From NCBI RefSeq assembly GCF_026914185.1, contig NC_070564.1, forward strand, positions 1,240,001 through 1,304,000: a stretch of 64,000 nt of DNA. Direction: 5' to 3'. Position 1 is the stretch's first letter. Every line of letters begins with the position of its first letter. The position numbers were made by a program, and so were the translations under genes. This document shows positions 21,169 through 32,767 of this stretch, piece after piece. This stretch comes from Puccinia triticina. Lineage: Eukaryota; Basidiomycota; Pucciniomycetes; Pucciniales; Pucciniaceae. The notes beneath the pieces were generated by a model. That model searched no databases. It had not been told where the DNA came from and worked only from the letters and a program-made list of their open reading frames with translations.

Positions 21169-21894
21169 ATATCCGTGACAACTTACATTTCCCTTCCAAG
21201 CTCCTAAATCCCCGTAGAGTGAAGTTCCACAGCGTTTATCAACGCCCAAGCGCAAGCACCAGCGGCCTAGTGCTTTAAATTTGTGCAGCAAAGCCATGTA
21301 GCATTGAATCCGGCGCGGGGCGTCAAGTTTTCCAATGGGGGGTTCTGGGTTTGCAGTGCCGCGAAGCAGTCTCATTGGAGCTACAGGAGTTCATGGAATG
21401 CAATAAAATGTTGTGCAACTGCAAACAGTTGTCATGCACAAACTCTGTGGAATCTTGGGGTAGAGATGGCATTTGGGACCCGGATACCCGCCGTGGGTCC
21501 AGGTACCAGGTTGTTTTTCTGCCTCAAATCAGACACTGGTTACTGCACCGGTAGCCACCTGAGTAACGGCGGTATTTGGGTGGTGTACCCGCTCCCATTG
21601 GGAGAGCCAGATCTGCTGGTGGCGGAGGAGATGTTCCAGGAGGGCAAGGAGCTCAACCAGGGTGCTGCAAACCTTGATATTTCAGGTACTGACAATTGAG
21701 AGACACAAACACTCTCTCACTGGTGAGTACTGCCAATTGAGAGAGCAAATACACCCACCCAGGGCCTCTCCTTTGGGCCAGAACCAGGTAGATTCCATTT
21801 TCTCTCTCTACTGCCGGCCTGGCCGCCCAAGTTTGGGGTGGGCACCCACCAGGTCATTTTTTCATCAAAAACTGACAACCGGTAACACACCCAG
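21169..21894. other. No gene recognised
   Basis: Mixed-composition sequence with short open frames on both strands, none of which I recognise. Repeated GAGAGA/CTCTCAATTG-type motifs occur at 21690-21760. Confidence 0.25.
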
Positions 21895-22267
21895 TTTAGC
21901 TGTTATTCCTGTGTTTGCAGGTGGAAAAATTCACAATTTTATTTGTACTCACTATAAGTCTCAATATTCCACCAAACGGGTGTCAGAAATTATGGAATCT
22001 ACAGCCAAAATAAACATTAGTCACCCGCTGTTACCATCCTCATATCTCTACTGGATCAGAAGATACACAAATTACACCTTTCACATGCCAGTCTGTGACA
22101 GTTCACAAAGGATTTCACACACAGCTTCATACACAACTCAGCTCTAGGATACTTTGCATAGGATATTGAATATGGCATATGAATTTCTTTGTTTCTTTTA
22201 TTGAATTCCTTTTATTATACTCAACCACAAGTTGGCCACTGTTTTCATATTGCATATATATGATACT
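21895..22267 (+). repeat. LTR-like repeat, family B, truncated copy 3
   Basis: Matches the first 370 bp of 12244-13129 (TTATTCCTGTGTTTGCAGG, CTACTGGATCAGAAGATACAC, GCATAGGATATTGAAT). It is cut at 22267 by another LTR-like start, TGTCAGCC. Confidence 0.7.
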
Positions 22268-23033
22268 TGTCAGCCTGTAGGTAACTAACCGTGTAAAATG
22301 AGGTTGTTACTACCAGTTTGATGGTGTAAAGTACCAAGGATGGGCCAAGGTGACGTGATAATATCTGTAAAAGATAACACTCAATCAGTACACTTGGTAC
22401 TGAGAGTCTTGCTCAATGAAGGCGCATCCAGATCAACACAAGGTGCTAATAGGCATCCAAGGAATAACTCACTTGGGTTTGTGGGTTTTACCTACAAAAG
22501 GTAAAGGGTAATCAAGAATCTATGGAGTTTCCTGAATTAAATGATGGTTGAGAATGAAGCCACTGCTTAACTGTTAGTATGTTAAAACTTGCTATAAAAT
22601 ATTCTAAGCAATAAACAGTCCATGAGGGGCTGTTTATATATTGAAGAGTGTCCAGGGAGAAAAGAATGGAAGCTCCCAATGACCAGTGGGGAACTGGGAG
22701 CGCTTCACAGGACAGATCCTCTGAAGGATCAGTAATACAAATGATCTGTGCAGTGTAATGATCAGTAAGTGAGCTACTGGTCTCCCACTAGATCAGTAGT
22801 ATCTGTATTGTTGTATAATAACCGATCTTTGTTGATTACTTTCATTCCATTCAGTCTCCACTGAATAGAAAAACTTCATACACATTACCTCACTGCTTTG
22901 GCCAGCCTGTGGTACGTGTATGAATCAGAATTTTCACATGTAAAGGGAAATAAGGGCGTTACAAGGTTCTAATGAGTGATACCTTGTCTGGTACACATTA
23001 CACGTGTACTGTACGACCTAACTGGGGCGGGGT
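22268..23033. repeat. LTR-like sequence beginning TGTCAGCC
   Basis: It shares only the tip with the TGTCAG family; the body differs, with repeated GATCAGTA motifs at 22690-22800. There is no coding. I could not fix its end or a target duplication. Confidence 0.35.
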
Positions 23034-23250
23034 GAAAAAAGGTTTCCTGATCGGCGGGGTTGATAGGTAAGCTGAGATCGGCTAAATCCGGTGGAGTCGT
23101 GGTTCTGGGTTGGCTGCTGCAGGCCAGTACCGGTTGCTCCTTGACCAACTAGGTTTCAGCGCTTGACCGCTGCGAACTCATTTGCGGGGTGCCGCGCCTC
23201 CCCCGGGGGAGGCGCTGCTGATCAACCTCCGCCTGCGCTCTTTGGTGCGC
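23034..23250 (+). repeat. Inverted repeat flanking the split DIRS element, left copy
   Basis: Runs from TTTCCTGATCGGCGGGG through the palindrome CGCCTCCCCCGGGGGAGGCG to CTGCGCTCTTTGG. The complement is at 40893-41107. The pair brackets the interrupted DIRS element at 23.8-40.9 kb. Confidence 0.8.
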
Positions 23251-23833
23251 CTTTGCGCAGGGTGCCACCTCTCCCGTTAGCGCTCCGGGACTTGACCCAC
23301 CTACTGCTGCGCTGCCAGTAAGCGCACATCCAGTCTGCTGACACTCCCTAGGTGTCTACGTGGGCCAGGGATAAACCCATGGCCTCTGTTGGTACTGTTT
23401 ATTTTGCTCAGCGTGTGCTGAATTCATGTGGGATTCCACTGTTATTCAGGTGACCCGGAAGTTTCTATCCTTCCTCCCCAAGCCACCTGGGTATGGGATA
23501 AGGGAAGAGCCTATTTTCTCCCTCCCCCTCCCCCTTTTTCCCTTCTCAGCCCTATAGGGCCTCTTGGGATTTGGGAGGGGTTGTAGGGAGTGGTAGAGTG
23601 TCCTCACGCCTCCCTCAATTGGTAGTGTGATACAGCTCCCCCTTAGGAGCTCTTTAGCGGAAAGGTCTGAGCCTGTCCCACAACTCCAGGGGCCTGGAGC
23701 CAGCTCAGACCTAACCAACCCCTATCCCCTCTAACTGCCTTGTCTGAGGCTAGCCCTAACTCCAGGCTCTTATCTAACTGACATCTAGTTCTGCTTGTTA
23801 TGGTATTAATGTGCAATGCACTCAATTCCTAAC
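23251..23833. other. No gene recognised; one segment shared with 42.07 kb
   Basis: 23257-23330 (GCGCAGGGTGCCACCTCTCCC..) recurs in direct orientation at 42069-42145. The rest is pyrimidine-rich without recognisable coding. Confidence 0.4.
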
Positions 23834-25351
23834 CTAATCCGTCTCGGTGACCTGTGTGATTAGCTCTTCCAGGTCCCTTGGGACTTCAATCCGCAATTGG
23901 TCCCTGTTTTGGTGGCCTTGCCGCACTCCCCTAAATAACGTGTCCGCCTGATTCTTGGCGGAGACCACCCGCTTTGCTACCAGGTTGATCTGATGTTCAA
24001 TCAAGATCTTCTGGATCTTCTTCCACTCGTTGTTGACGAGGTGATCCTTTGATTTCCGTTTGAGGATTGCGCCCTCCGTCGTGGTGTTGTCTGTCCACAC
24101 AATGAAGGTTTTGTTAATCAACAAACTAAAGCATGTATTTCTGGTAAGCAATTCTGACAAGGGAATACATGTGATGAAATAAAAATATAAAAATAGAAAA
24201 TGTACCTAAAGGCAAAGGGGACAATTTAAAGAGACACAATAAGAACAAGGACACAGGACACAGGAGGACAAACAACTGGGAAAAAAAAGAAAGAGTCAAT
24301 GATGTTGACCGGGATGAGTCCAATGAGCCGTTAAGAACCTACAAGTTGTATGAGTGCAAATGGAGATTGGCAAAGAAGATCGGCGGATTTGTTGGAAAGA
24401 AGGGAAAACCAAGAACTGAGAGTAATCAATGATCCGGATGCAAGTCTGAGGGTCTTGACGAAGGAATTGAGCAAAGAGGACTTGAGCGCACAGGAGATAG
24501 TATGATATGATAACGTAGAAAGTAGGTTGATGATGATGGTGTTGACCGATGATGATGTCGAGAGTGGAGGAACAGCTTAGATAAGAAAAGATAAGCTTTT
24601 ATAATGATAGGCAGAATGTGATACTGCAGGTTCCCCGAGGGAAGGAAACAAAGACAATGGAAGGAAGAGTTTATATATGGATGGAGAGGTTCCAGCGGAG
24701 AATCTTGGTGGGAGAGATTTGAGGGATCTGAGCGTTGAAAATGATGTCATTGAGGTGCGAGCGTCTTGATGAGGTCATCAGGAGAAGTGAGACCGCTAGA
24801 GTCCTAGAGGGATGTCACACGAATGTCAACAGGTTTTCCCTCCTCTTGCGCCAAGTTTCAGGAGCATCAGGAGGCCTAATCTAACCGCGACTGTCTCTAG
24901 TCGGGCAATTTTTTCCTCTTCTTTGTCCCCTTCAATCCCCTGGTCAAGAGCGTCCATTGATCTCAACCGGAATTGTGCCCAGCGTTTCCCTACTATTACC
25001 CCAATTCCGTAGCTAGTCGAGGTGTTGTCTATCCATCCTATTTCGGTGGGTTCTTGGCGCAGGATCAGTCTGGTGGGAGCGAATTTCTTGAGAGTTGTCA
25101 GCCACTCATGGAGGTCCTCCTTGGAGCCTTTCAAAATTGGCCGCCTCTTATGGACCCACTCCATTAGCCATTGATAGATTCCACACAGGAAGCACCTGAG
25201 TTGTGGTAGAATGTACGACACGTGGTTGAGGCGTCCTGCAATGACTTCTACCTTGTTGTATGAGAAACTTGCGCCAATCTCCAGGAAGTGTTGGACTTGC
25301 CTGATGTTTTTTGCTAGTTTTTCTTCAGGGAGTCGGACAGTTTTGTTGGAG
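23834..25351 (-). pseudogene. DIRS-order element, C-terminal RT and RNase H part
   Basis: The minus-strand reading resumes at SNKTVRLPEEKLAKNIRQV (25350 downward) with the RT thumb and connection. RNase H follows: EIGWIDNTSTSYG, ARLETVAVRLGLL, then, after a 720-bp solo LTR, IVWTDNTTTE and NQADTLFRG. In the intact homologue (43829-45604) the first motif has GDAS where this copy has DNTS. The N-terminal half of the same gene is at 38906-39800, on the far side of the 13.5-kb CACTG element. It is broken by two nested insertions and ends without a recombinase gene. Confidence 0.88.
24112..24831. mobile_element. Solo LTR, 720 bp, with GGTTT target duplication
   Basis: Begins TGTTAATCAACAAAC and ends CGAATGTCAACA. 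GGTTT flanks it at 24107-24111 and 24832-24836. Removing it rejoins GARGGKT and FIVWTDN in the DIRS RNase H frame. Purine-rich on the plus strand; no coding. Confidence 0.9.
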
Positions 25352-25354
25352 CCA

Positions 25355-26305
25355 CACTGCATGAATTATCCCCTCGGACATGCTTGTCCGGCAAGAGCTC
25401 GGACGGGCATGTCCGACCAGTTGTCGGACATGGCCGTCCGAAGGGTGGTCGAGCCCACCCGTCGGATCAACCCATTCGAGCAGAAGTCGGACATTTCTGC
25501 TCAACGGGACCTCGAGCAGCTTGGCCCGACCACCCATCGGGCTTGTTTGACCGCTCTGCAGTCGGACAGCGCAGCCCGAGCTTCCCTCGGACTGGCTGGT
25601 CGGACCACATCGTCCGAGGAGATTTTGGACATGTCTGTCCGACCAGCTCCCACTGGTCGGACCTGTATGTCCGACAAGTTACCCAGTCGGACAGACCTGT
25701 CCGACAGGTTCACCGGTCGGACTAGCTTGTCCGACGGGTGTGAGTCCGACAAGTTTGACTCGTCGGACATCTCAACTCGACAGGTTCAACTCGTCGGACC
25801 AGAGATGTCCGACGAGTTAATCAACCCCGCGTTGCCCAAGCCGCCAAGCTGGCAGCTGGTGGAAGCCCTCTCGGCGAGCTTGTTACGGGTATCCAGCTCG
25901 CCGAAAGGGCTTCCTCCCGGATAGCTGCCAGCTCGCCGAGAGGGCTTCCTCCCGGATAGCTGCCAGCTCGCCAAGAGGGCTTCCTCACGGATAGCTGCCA
26001 GCTCAGAGAGGGCTTCCTCCCGGATAGCTGCCAGCTCGCCGAGAGGGCTTCCTCCCGGATAGCTGCCAGCTCCCCGAGAGGGCTTCCTCCCGGATAGCTG
26101 CCAGCTCGCCGAGAGGGCTTCCTCCCAGATAGCTGCCAGTTTGCCAAGAGGAAACTCTCCCGGCTAGCTGGAGTGAGCTGGTTACAGCGAGATGATTTCC
26201 TCGCGGCGAGCCGGATACCTGTATCCAGCTCGCCGGGATAATTTCCTCGCGTTGAGCTGGTTCCGGGTATCCAGCTCGCCAAGAGGTTTTCCCCCCGGCT
26301 AGCTG
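25355..26305 (+). repeat. Left inverted arm of the CACTG element
   Basis: The TIR is followed by about 450 bp of TCGGACA/TGTCCGA repeats in alternating orientation (25375-25830) and then a 35-bp array around ATAGCTGCCAGCTCGCCGAG (25850-26150). The homologous arm lies at 38158-38905. Confidence 0.9.
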
Positions 26306-26812
26306 ATTCCTTTGTCCCCTGCATTGATTGGGTGATTTTATCCCGACCATCTTAGTTTGATGCTCTTCTGTCTGGTCTTTGCCGGATTGGCAGCCAGTTG
26401 CGTCTTCCTTGGAAGGAATCCTTTGCTCTGAACTATTTCCATGTACACCCTCTTTGTCGCTTCTTTTTTCCTTGCCTTGGCTTTCGCTATTCGTGTGGGG
26501 ATATCAAACTCTTCAAATCCTAGAAAATCTAGCTACATTCCTGAATCTCTTTTTCTCATTTTTGGACAGTTTTCTATTGTAAGTTATTTTCCTTTCTGCA
26601 CTGCCCTCTTTTGTTAATGTGGTTGATCTAATCCCCTCTCAACCATGATTAGTTGGATGTTTGGGCGATGCTGATGCAAGACAAGCTAATAGACTTTTAC
26701 GACAATGTGAGTCATGCCTAACAACTCTGACCCTTGTTCCTATAGTATGCAGGACCCCTTCCCCAAGACAAGATGAGGCAAGCCGTTCTAATACATTTAT
26801 ATTTTGTAATCA
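26306..26812. other. No gene recognised
   Basis: T-rich on the plus strand, with a hydrophobic open stretch at 26379-26582 that I do not recognise. Likely remnant sequence inside the CACTG element. Confidence 0.25.
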
Positions 26813-27375
26813 GTGGTTTACACTTTGTAAACTGTGGTTTACACCTTGTAAACTGTGGTTTACACCTTGTAAACTGTGGTTTACACCTTGTAAACTGTGG
26901 TTTACACATTGTAAACTGTGGTTTACACCTTGTAAACTGTGGTTTACACCTTTTAAACTATGATTGACACCTTGCAAACTGTGGTTTACATCTTTTAAAC
27001 CTGTGGTTTACATCTTGTAAACCTGTGGTTTACATCTTATAAACCTGTGGTTTACATCTTATAAACCTGTGGTTTACATCTTGTAAACCTGTGGTTTACA
27101 TCTTTATAAACCTGTGGTTTACATCTTGTAAACCTGTGGTTTACATCTTTATAAACCTGTGGTTTACATCTTGTAAACCTGTGGTTTACATCTTGTAAAC
27201 CTGTGGTTTACATCTTGTAAACCTGTGGTTTACATCTTATAAAGCTGTGGTTTACATCTTGTAAACCTGTGGTTTAAATCTTGTAAACCAGTGGTTTACA
27301 TCTTATAAACCTGTGGTTTACATCTTATAAACCTGTGGTTTATATCTTGTAAACTTGTGGTTTATCTAAGTTTCA
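26813..27375 (+). repeat. 22-bp palindromic array (GTGGTTTACATCTTGTAAACCT)
   Basis: About 25 units, 21-23 bp each, with TGTAAAC/GTTTACA arms that pair within and between units. Same family in reverse orientation at 33440-34468 and in this orientation at 35481-36590. Confidence 0.95.
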
Positions 27376-27689
27376 ATAAAACAGTGATTTACGGAAATTT
27401 TTATCATGGGTTCACCCGGTTCTTTTCCCTTTCTAACAGTTTGGTGTAATAAAGGTTTTCAAGCCACCTGTTATTTTGGAATTATCCGTAAGACTGGAGC
27501 GAGTCCCGCTAACCAGTCAGAAGCCCCCATTGTAACAGGCGGCTCCGGCAGCATAATAAAGCCAAGATCCGGAGCCACAAGGGAAACATGTGACCTGCAT
27601 GGCAAACAGCCTTATATATTCTTTTGTAATTTGTTTTTTTCATCCTCAGCGTACCCTCCGAACAACTTTACACACTCATACTCAACTCC

Positions 27690-27980
27690 CTACAGAACTG
27701 GAACATTCCCAAGTCACGCGGCCCCCTCGTTGGGCACGGATTACAATGATTTGAGACGTTTTGCCCTTGACCCGGGCACATCCCTTGCACGCCATTCCCT
27801 GTTTGTTCATAATTACCAAACCGGAAACTTCCCGACACGCGCCCCCTCCTTGGGCACGGATGACAATTACTGAGACGTTTTCCCCTTGAACCCGGCACAC
27901 CCCTTCCACGCCACTCCCTCTTTGGTTACAACTCACAATCATCAAGATGTTTTGCCCTCAACCCAGGCACAGCCTCCTTC
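27690..27980 (+). repeat. Degenerate tandem repeat, three copies of roughly 100-120 bp
   Basis: Each copy has CCTTGGGCACGGAT-like, GAGACGTTTTGCCCTTGA and CACGCCATTCCCT segments. One open frame crosses the first two copies, but stops and indels enter in the third. Origin unknown. Confidence 0.6.
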
Positions 27981-29040
27981 CAACTCAATGGATTATTCAG
28001 CGCGAAATTTTTTGGTGTTTCATTGTCTTTTCCTTGGAATTGTCAGTACTTACCTTGTGATGTTTCTTTTTCCGGTTTAAATTCATACAAACCCGCATTC
28101 GAAATCAAATTTCCCTACAAGGGCGACCCTTACTCGTCTAAGGTCTTCCTTGTGGAACACTTTCCTATCCCTTGCGCCTCGTTGTGGTGGCCGTTTGGTG
28201 CGGGGCGCCAAAGTGTCTGGTAAGGTTCGGGCGCGCGGCTGCGGCGGGGCATGAGGGCTCCGCAGGCGGTTTGGGCGGCGCAGGATCTTCAAGCGGCGGA
28301 GGCGCAGCGCATAGGCTGGGCGCGGAGCGTGCGGTCAGAGGCGGCGGAGCTGCGGCGTGCGGAGCGGAGCGGACTTGCTGAGTCCAGGCATTCCAGCGCG
28401 GACTATCTAGAACGACGCAGCGATTGGGGGAAGCCGTGGCAGCTGAAGCGAGTTACGTCAGCGGACGTAGCTGGGGTGGAGGCGGCGTGTGGGATCCCAA
28501 CACCGGAGGCTAGACAGGGGCGTGGATGATGGATGATCGGAGGTTGGGCGGCTGTCTACGGCGATCAGTGGAGGCGCAAATGACGACGTGGGAGCGGAGG
28601 CATGCGGCGTGCGTGAGATGGGAGGAGGATTTCTATTTGTTATTTCCTTTTCTATTGGTTTATGACATGTGGCGGAGTTTTCTCATGGTTTATTTTTCTA
28701 TGGTGGAGCGATGGAGAGTTGTTGATATGGGAGGGGGAGGGGGAATCTTTCCCTCACGGACCTTGGAGGGGATTTTTATTATTATGGGATGGCGGATTCT
28801 TACTTTACTTTACTGGGCGGATTTTTGATTGCGGAGGAGTTTTTTTATTACGGTTATCTTATTTTTTACGGAACGTTGAGCGGAGTTGTTCAGGAGCGTT
28901 ACTTTACCGTTTTAGATGGACCTTTATTATTATGATTACTTTATGGTTACTTTAAGCCTGCGGAGCTATCTTGATGCTTTTATTACGCGGAGTTCGGAGT
29001 TTCCCTTGACTACTTGGGATTATCTTGCGTAGAAGAAGGC
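27981..29040. other. GCGGAG-rich, C-poor region without recognised gene
   Basis: 28190-28600 is dense in GCGGAG/GCGGCG; 28620-29000 is T/G-rich and strikingly poor in C on the plus strand. Open frames exist on both strands because of composition. No domain is recognised. Confidence 0.4.
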
Positions 29041-29650
29041 TGTCAGCCTACGTGATGCCAAGGATATTATCCTTCTAGCTACACGTGGTGCAAAGCAAAA
29101 GATTAGAGTTATAAAACTCTAAGACAAGGCTATCAGGGTTAATTCCAACGTAATTGTTGGGAATTATGGCGTAAGAATAAGGCAATTTGGGCCAATTTGG
29201 GCCAAATTGACGTAATAAAATGAATATAATTAATTTTAAGAGGGGCCTGATAAATCAGGGGTATTTAATCCCTCTAGAATGAAGAACTGGGGCCTGTAAA
29301 CAGGGGTGTTTCAAATCCCAGAAAGAAAAAGCGGAGAATCTCAAGAGAAGGGGCTTAAACTTACTAGTATAAGACCCTAGGGGCACTTGAGGTTCTTCAG
29401 GCGTGAAGTTGGGCAGTTGGAGGCGCTCAGAAGAGGTAATATTGAGGGCAGGGTGGTTACTGGACAGCTTCAGGGCGGAAATTGGGGCTAAAAATCACAA
29501 AAGTAGGTATTTTACCTGGCAAATCACAGGCTAAGGAGGCTGTTGAAGGCGGGTAAAATTCTAGTAGGTAATGTAAAGCTGGGGAATCTACTTTTGGGCG
29601 GAGAAAGGGCCCTTTTTATAGCCTAGGCAGGCCTCCAGGGGCGCCCAGGG
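29041..29650 (+). repeat. LTR-like sequence, TGTCAG family, end not resolved
   Basis: Begins TGTCAGCCTACGTGATGCCA, then TCTAGCTACACG and AGGGGCCTG..GGGGTATTTAATCCCTC. These match the order of segments in the solo LTR at 16404. TATA-like TTTTTATAGCC near 29611. The 3' boundary and target duplication were not found. Confidence 0.55.
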
Positions 29651-30463
29651 GACAGGGGGACACTTGTGGGCGCATTCTGAGGCAATTTGGTTGCGCTAGA
29701 AGGCGCTGTAGGTCGTGGAACATTGGGGCTTGGATACAAGGGTTGCCAAGAGCCTTTTACAGAGGTTCTGCGTGTTTTTACACATGCCTTACACGTCATG
29801 GGGGCTGGTTTGGGGGTTCTGTGACGCTCATTTCCGTGGAAATGTGCCACAGAAGGTACTAAAACTGGCTTCTGTGTACTTGTAGACGTGCAAGCAGTGC
29901 TTCATACATGTTCTGGAGGCGCTTATTAAGTGCTCCAGTTCATTTGACCCCTTCTACATATTTACTACAGTTGTAATTTACACGTAGTGAGGCTTGGGAG
30001 AAGCTGGGGCGCTTTCTAGTGTCACCTGTGCATGTTGCAAGAGCCTTTTTCCATCTAGAATGTTTTGATATTGAATGACGTGGTAATTACATCTTGTTTG
30101 GTGATTAATTACATGTGTACAAGACATATAACACATGTAATATTGCTATTGGGGCGTATTCTAGCCCATTCTTACTTACTGGTAAGCTGAGCACTTTGGT
30201 TGCGTGCTAGTTTATGCATTATGCATATATGTACACTAGGAGCGCGGGCTTGAGCTCTAGGCAACAGAGCACGCGGGCTTGGGTGCGCCACGCAACAAAC
30301 AAAGCCATCTTTTAAACTATACACAACACCTCAGTTACGTCACTGAAAATGGGGGTAAGTATATGTACTTATATGTATATGTGCATACAAGTGCATCCAC
30401 GCGGGGCGTGATGAACTTGCGCAAACTTTGAAATTAGTTTACACAAGGAAGGGATAATAATTT
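29651..30463. other. No gene recognised
   Basis: Probably the rest of the LTR-like element plus unrelated AT-rich sequence. Short repeats such as TACATATGTAC motifs occur; no coding seen. Confidence 0.25.
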
Positions 30464-31206
30464 GGACTTACTTCGCGCACTGCAAAAAACACTTCGCGCA
30501 CTGCACAGTGCGCGGATTCCCAAACACTTCGCGCACTGCGGGTAAACTACGCAACTTTTTGGAGGTTTTTCTTGACAAATCAATAGAAAGGCTTCTAATG
30601 GGCCTCTCTGAATTTTTTGGAAGTTTTTCAAAGCACTCTTCTATGTTTAAAAAAATCATTAAAAACCAGAAGAAATGTAGGATTTGGGCGCCTAAGAAAC
30701 AAGGTTCCCATAGCCCAAAAAATTCAAATAATTTTTTGAGTAATGAAACATGTAAGAGCAGCTACTTCAAAGCTTTTCAGCCACTTCGTGCAAGCATACA
30801 GGTCTGAAAAATGAGGATAATTTGGATGCAATGTGCTAATATGTGGTCAAGTTTCTTATTTTTAAGACCTGTATGCTTGCACACAGTGGCTGAAATTTTT
30901 TGAAGTAGCTGTTCTTACATGTTACATTACTCAAAAAATGATTCAGAATTTTTGGTCTATGGGAACCTTGTTTTTTAGGCGCCCAAATCCTACATTTCTT
31001 CTGGTTTTTAATGATTCTTTTAAACATAGAAGAATGCTTTGAAAAACTTCCAAAAAATTCAGAGAGTCCAATGAGAAGCCTGTCTATTGATTTGTCAAGA
31101 AAAATCTCCAAAAATTTGCGTAGTTTACCCGCAGTGCGCGAAGTGTTTGGGAATCCGCGCACTGTGCAGTGCGCAAAGTGTTTTTCGCAGTGCGCAAAGT
31201 AAGTCC
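30464..31206. mobile_element. 743-bp snapback element with ~350-bp arms
   Basis: GGACTTACTTCGCGCACTGC at 30464 and its complement ending at 31206. The arms remain similar almost to the centre, leaving a loop of roughly 50 bp (30809-30855). The ends contain nested GCGCACTGCACAGTGCGC palindromes. It is non-coding; the same peptide read on opposite strands of the two arms is a consequence of the inversion. Confidence 0.85.
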
Positions 31207-32067
31207 GTTAATTATTTATATATGTATTTAATGTTTTTGCATAGTTTTACATATGTAAGAGTAATAATGTCTCTTTCATATGTAAAACTACTTTTTATAT
31301 TTTTATTTGTCACGGTGGCTCTGCCATAGTAGCCAGCTGAAAAAGGCTCCACCGGACATTTTGTCATGGTAGGACCAGTTCTGACTACCACATCGTGTAT
31401 CCACGTTCACTCGACCATTCCTATTTTCCGCCTCATTTGATTAACAGAATCACAGGAGAATTTGGAAGATGATACTGTCATTCAGGATTCAGGGACAAGG
31501 GTTTGGAATCTCACCCCTCGTCTTTTACCGCGCCCTTTTGTAAAAGGGGTTTCTTCTCAGCTCAACCCTTCGGAAGAGTGGCTTCAATTTTTGCGGTTCC
31601 TTGGCTCAATGGGTGGTCTCTTGTCACAACATTTTGACAAAGGGTCTTCTTCTCAACGCACCCTTGAGAAAAAAAGTGGACAGTTTCATGAGTGATTCAT
31701 TGAATGGGTTATTTGCCTGCGCTGCTTACCGCGCCCTTTCGCCAAAGGTTTTTATTCTCAGCTTGACCCTTCAGAAGAGTGGCTTCAACCTTCGCGGTTG
31801 TTAGGTTCAATGGGTGGTCTGAAGTCCCACCATATGGAAAAAATAAGGTTTCCAGGTTCTTGAGTGATCTGATGAATGGGTTTTTTGCCTGCACTGTACA
31901 CTATCAATTTTTTTTCCACATTTTCCATAAATAAGAACTTTCCGCGCTTGACTTTTCTCTCACACCGAGTTGATCCTGTTGACCCACAAATAAATTTAAA
32001 CATCTTCATAAAACCTCCATGTAAGAATCAGTACCACTTTTCCAAATTCCTTCTTGAATTTTCAACA
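31207..32067. other. Upstream region of the small gene, with a ~200-bp tandem duplication
   Basis: 31523-31724 and 31725-31905 are diverged copies (ACCGCGCCCTTT, GAAGAGTGGCTTCAA, TTCAATGGGTGGTCT). The rest is AT-rich, with no clear promoter elements beyond this. Confidence 0.5.
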
Positions 32068-32582
32068 ATGTCAACTCCAAGACCATCAAACCATCCAAAC
32101 ATTGTCTCTGGACACTTTGAAGCCACAGCTGATGTATACATATTTCTCAAAACTGTTGGTCTATTGTGATGCTTACGCCTTTTTGTTAGTCCGAACTTGA
32201 TGTATTCCGCGGCAACCAATACGGCTTGGTGACTACTGGCACTTTCTTCCAATTTTCCGGAGTCGCAGGCAAGAAGGAAATAGATTTCAAAGTCAAACTC
32301 ATGGCAAATACGGCAATCAAAAACGCCCTTGAGGAGGGCATTCTGTATTCTCTGACTGGAGGGCAAATGATTTTCCTTAACAATGGCAGTACTCCAACTA
32401 TCACATATACACAGGACTCAATAATGTGCATTGGTAAGGAATCTGACCTCACCCTTGATTTTACCAATCAAACTGGGATTGTCAAACTTGGTGTAATTGT
32501 TGAAAAGTCCAAGATACCAAGCCCACACGTGGGAGAGGATAACCAACTCAAGTTTAATTCCTCAAACTATACCTTGTTTTGA
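32068..32582 (+). CDS. Small two-exon gene of unknown function
   Basis: ATG at 32068; exon 1 is 32068-32133. The intron 32134-32189 is 56 bp (GTATAC..GTTAG) and in phase 0. Exon 2 is 32190-32582 and ends in TGA. The product is 152 residues with no signal peptide or membrane segment. It is rich in beta-prone alternating residues (YGLVTTGTFFQFSGVAGKKE, GIVKLGVIVEKSKIPSP). I recognise no domain. It is the only intact-looking gene inside the 13.5-kb CACTG element, so it is either captured host sequence or element cargo. The correct splice phase over an in-frame stop-containing intron supports a real gene. Confidence 0.6.
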
Positions 32583-32767
32583 GTTTGAACTCAACAACGA
32601 CACAACCGTAATCTCAGGCTTTACTCATCCGCAAATTTTATGTTACATACATAATCAAAAATTGTGAGATGCGCCCTCATGTACCAGATAATTTATATGC
32701 AGGAGTGAGGGTGCAACTCAAAGGGTTGTTGGAGGGGTTTGACTCAAACACAGCTAGATTGATAATG

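Noticed and set aside
25211..25924. 237-codon frame across the TCGGACA repeats
   Set aside because: It lies within the inverted arm of the CACTG element. Both strands and both arms give such frames; no domain.
28172..28529. GC-rich open frames with glycine/alanine-rich products
   Set aside because: Composition alone keeps several frames open. No start context, intron or domain is convincing.
30468..31202. Similar 60-110-residue peptides on opposite strands as two paralogous genes
   Set aside because: They are the two arms of one snapback element read in mirror image.
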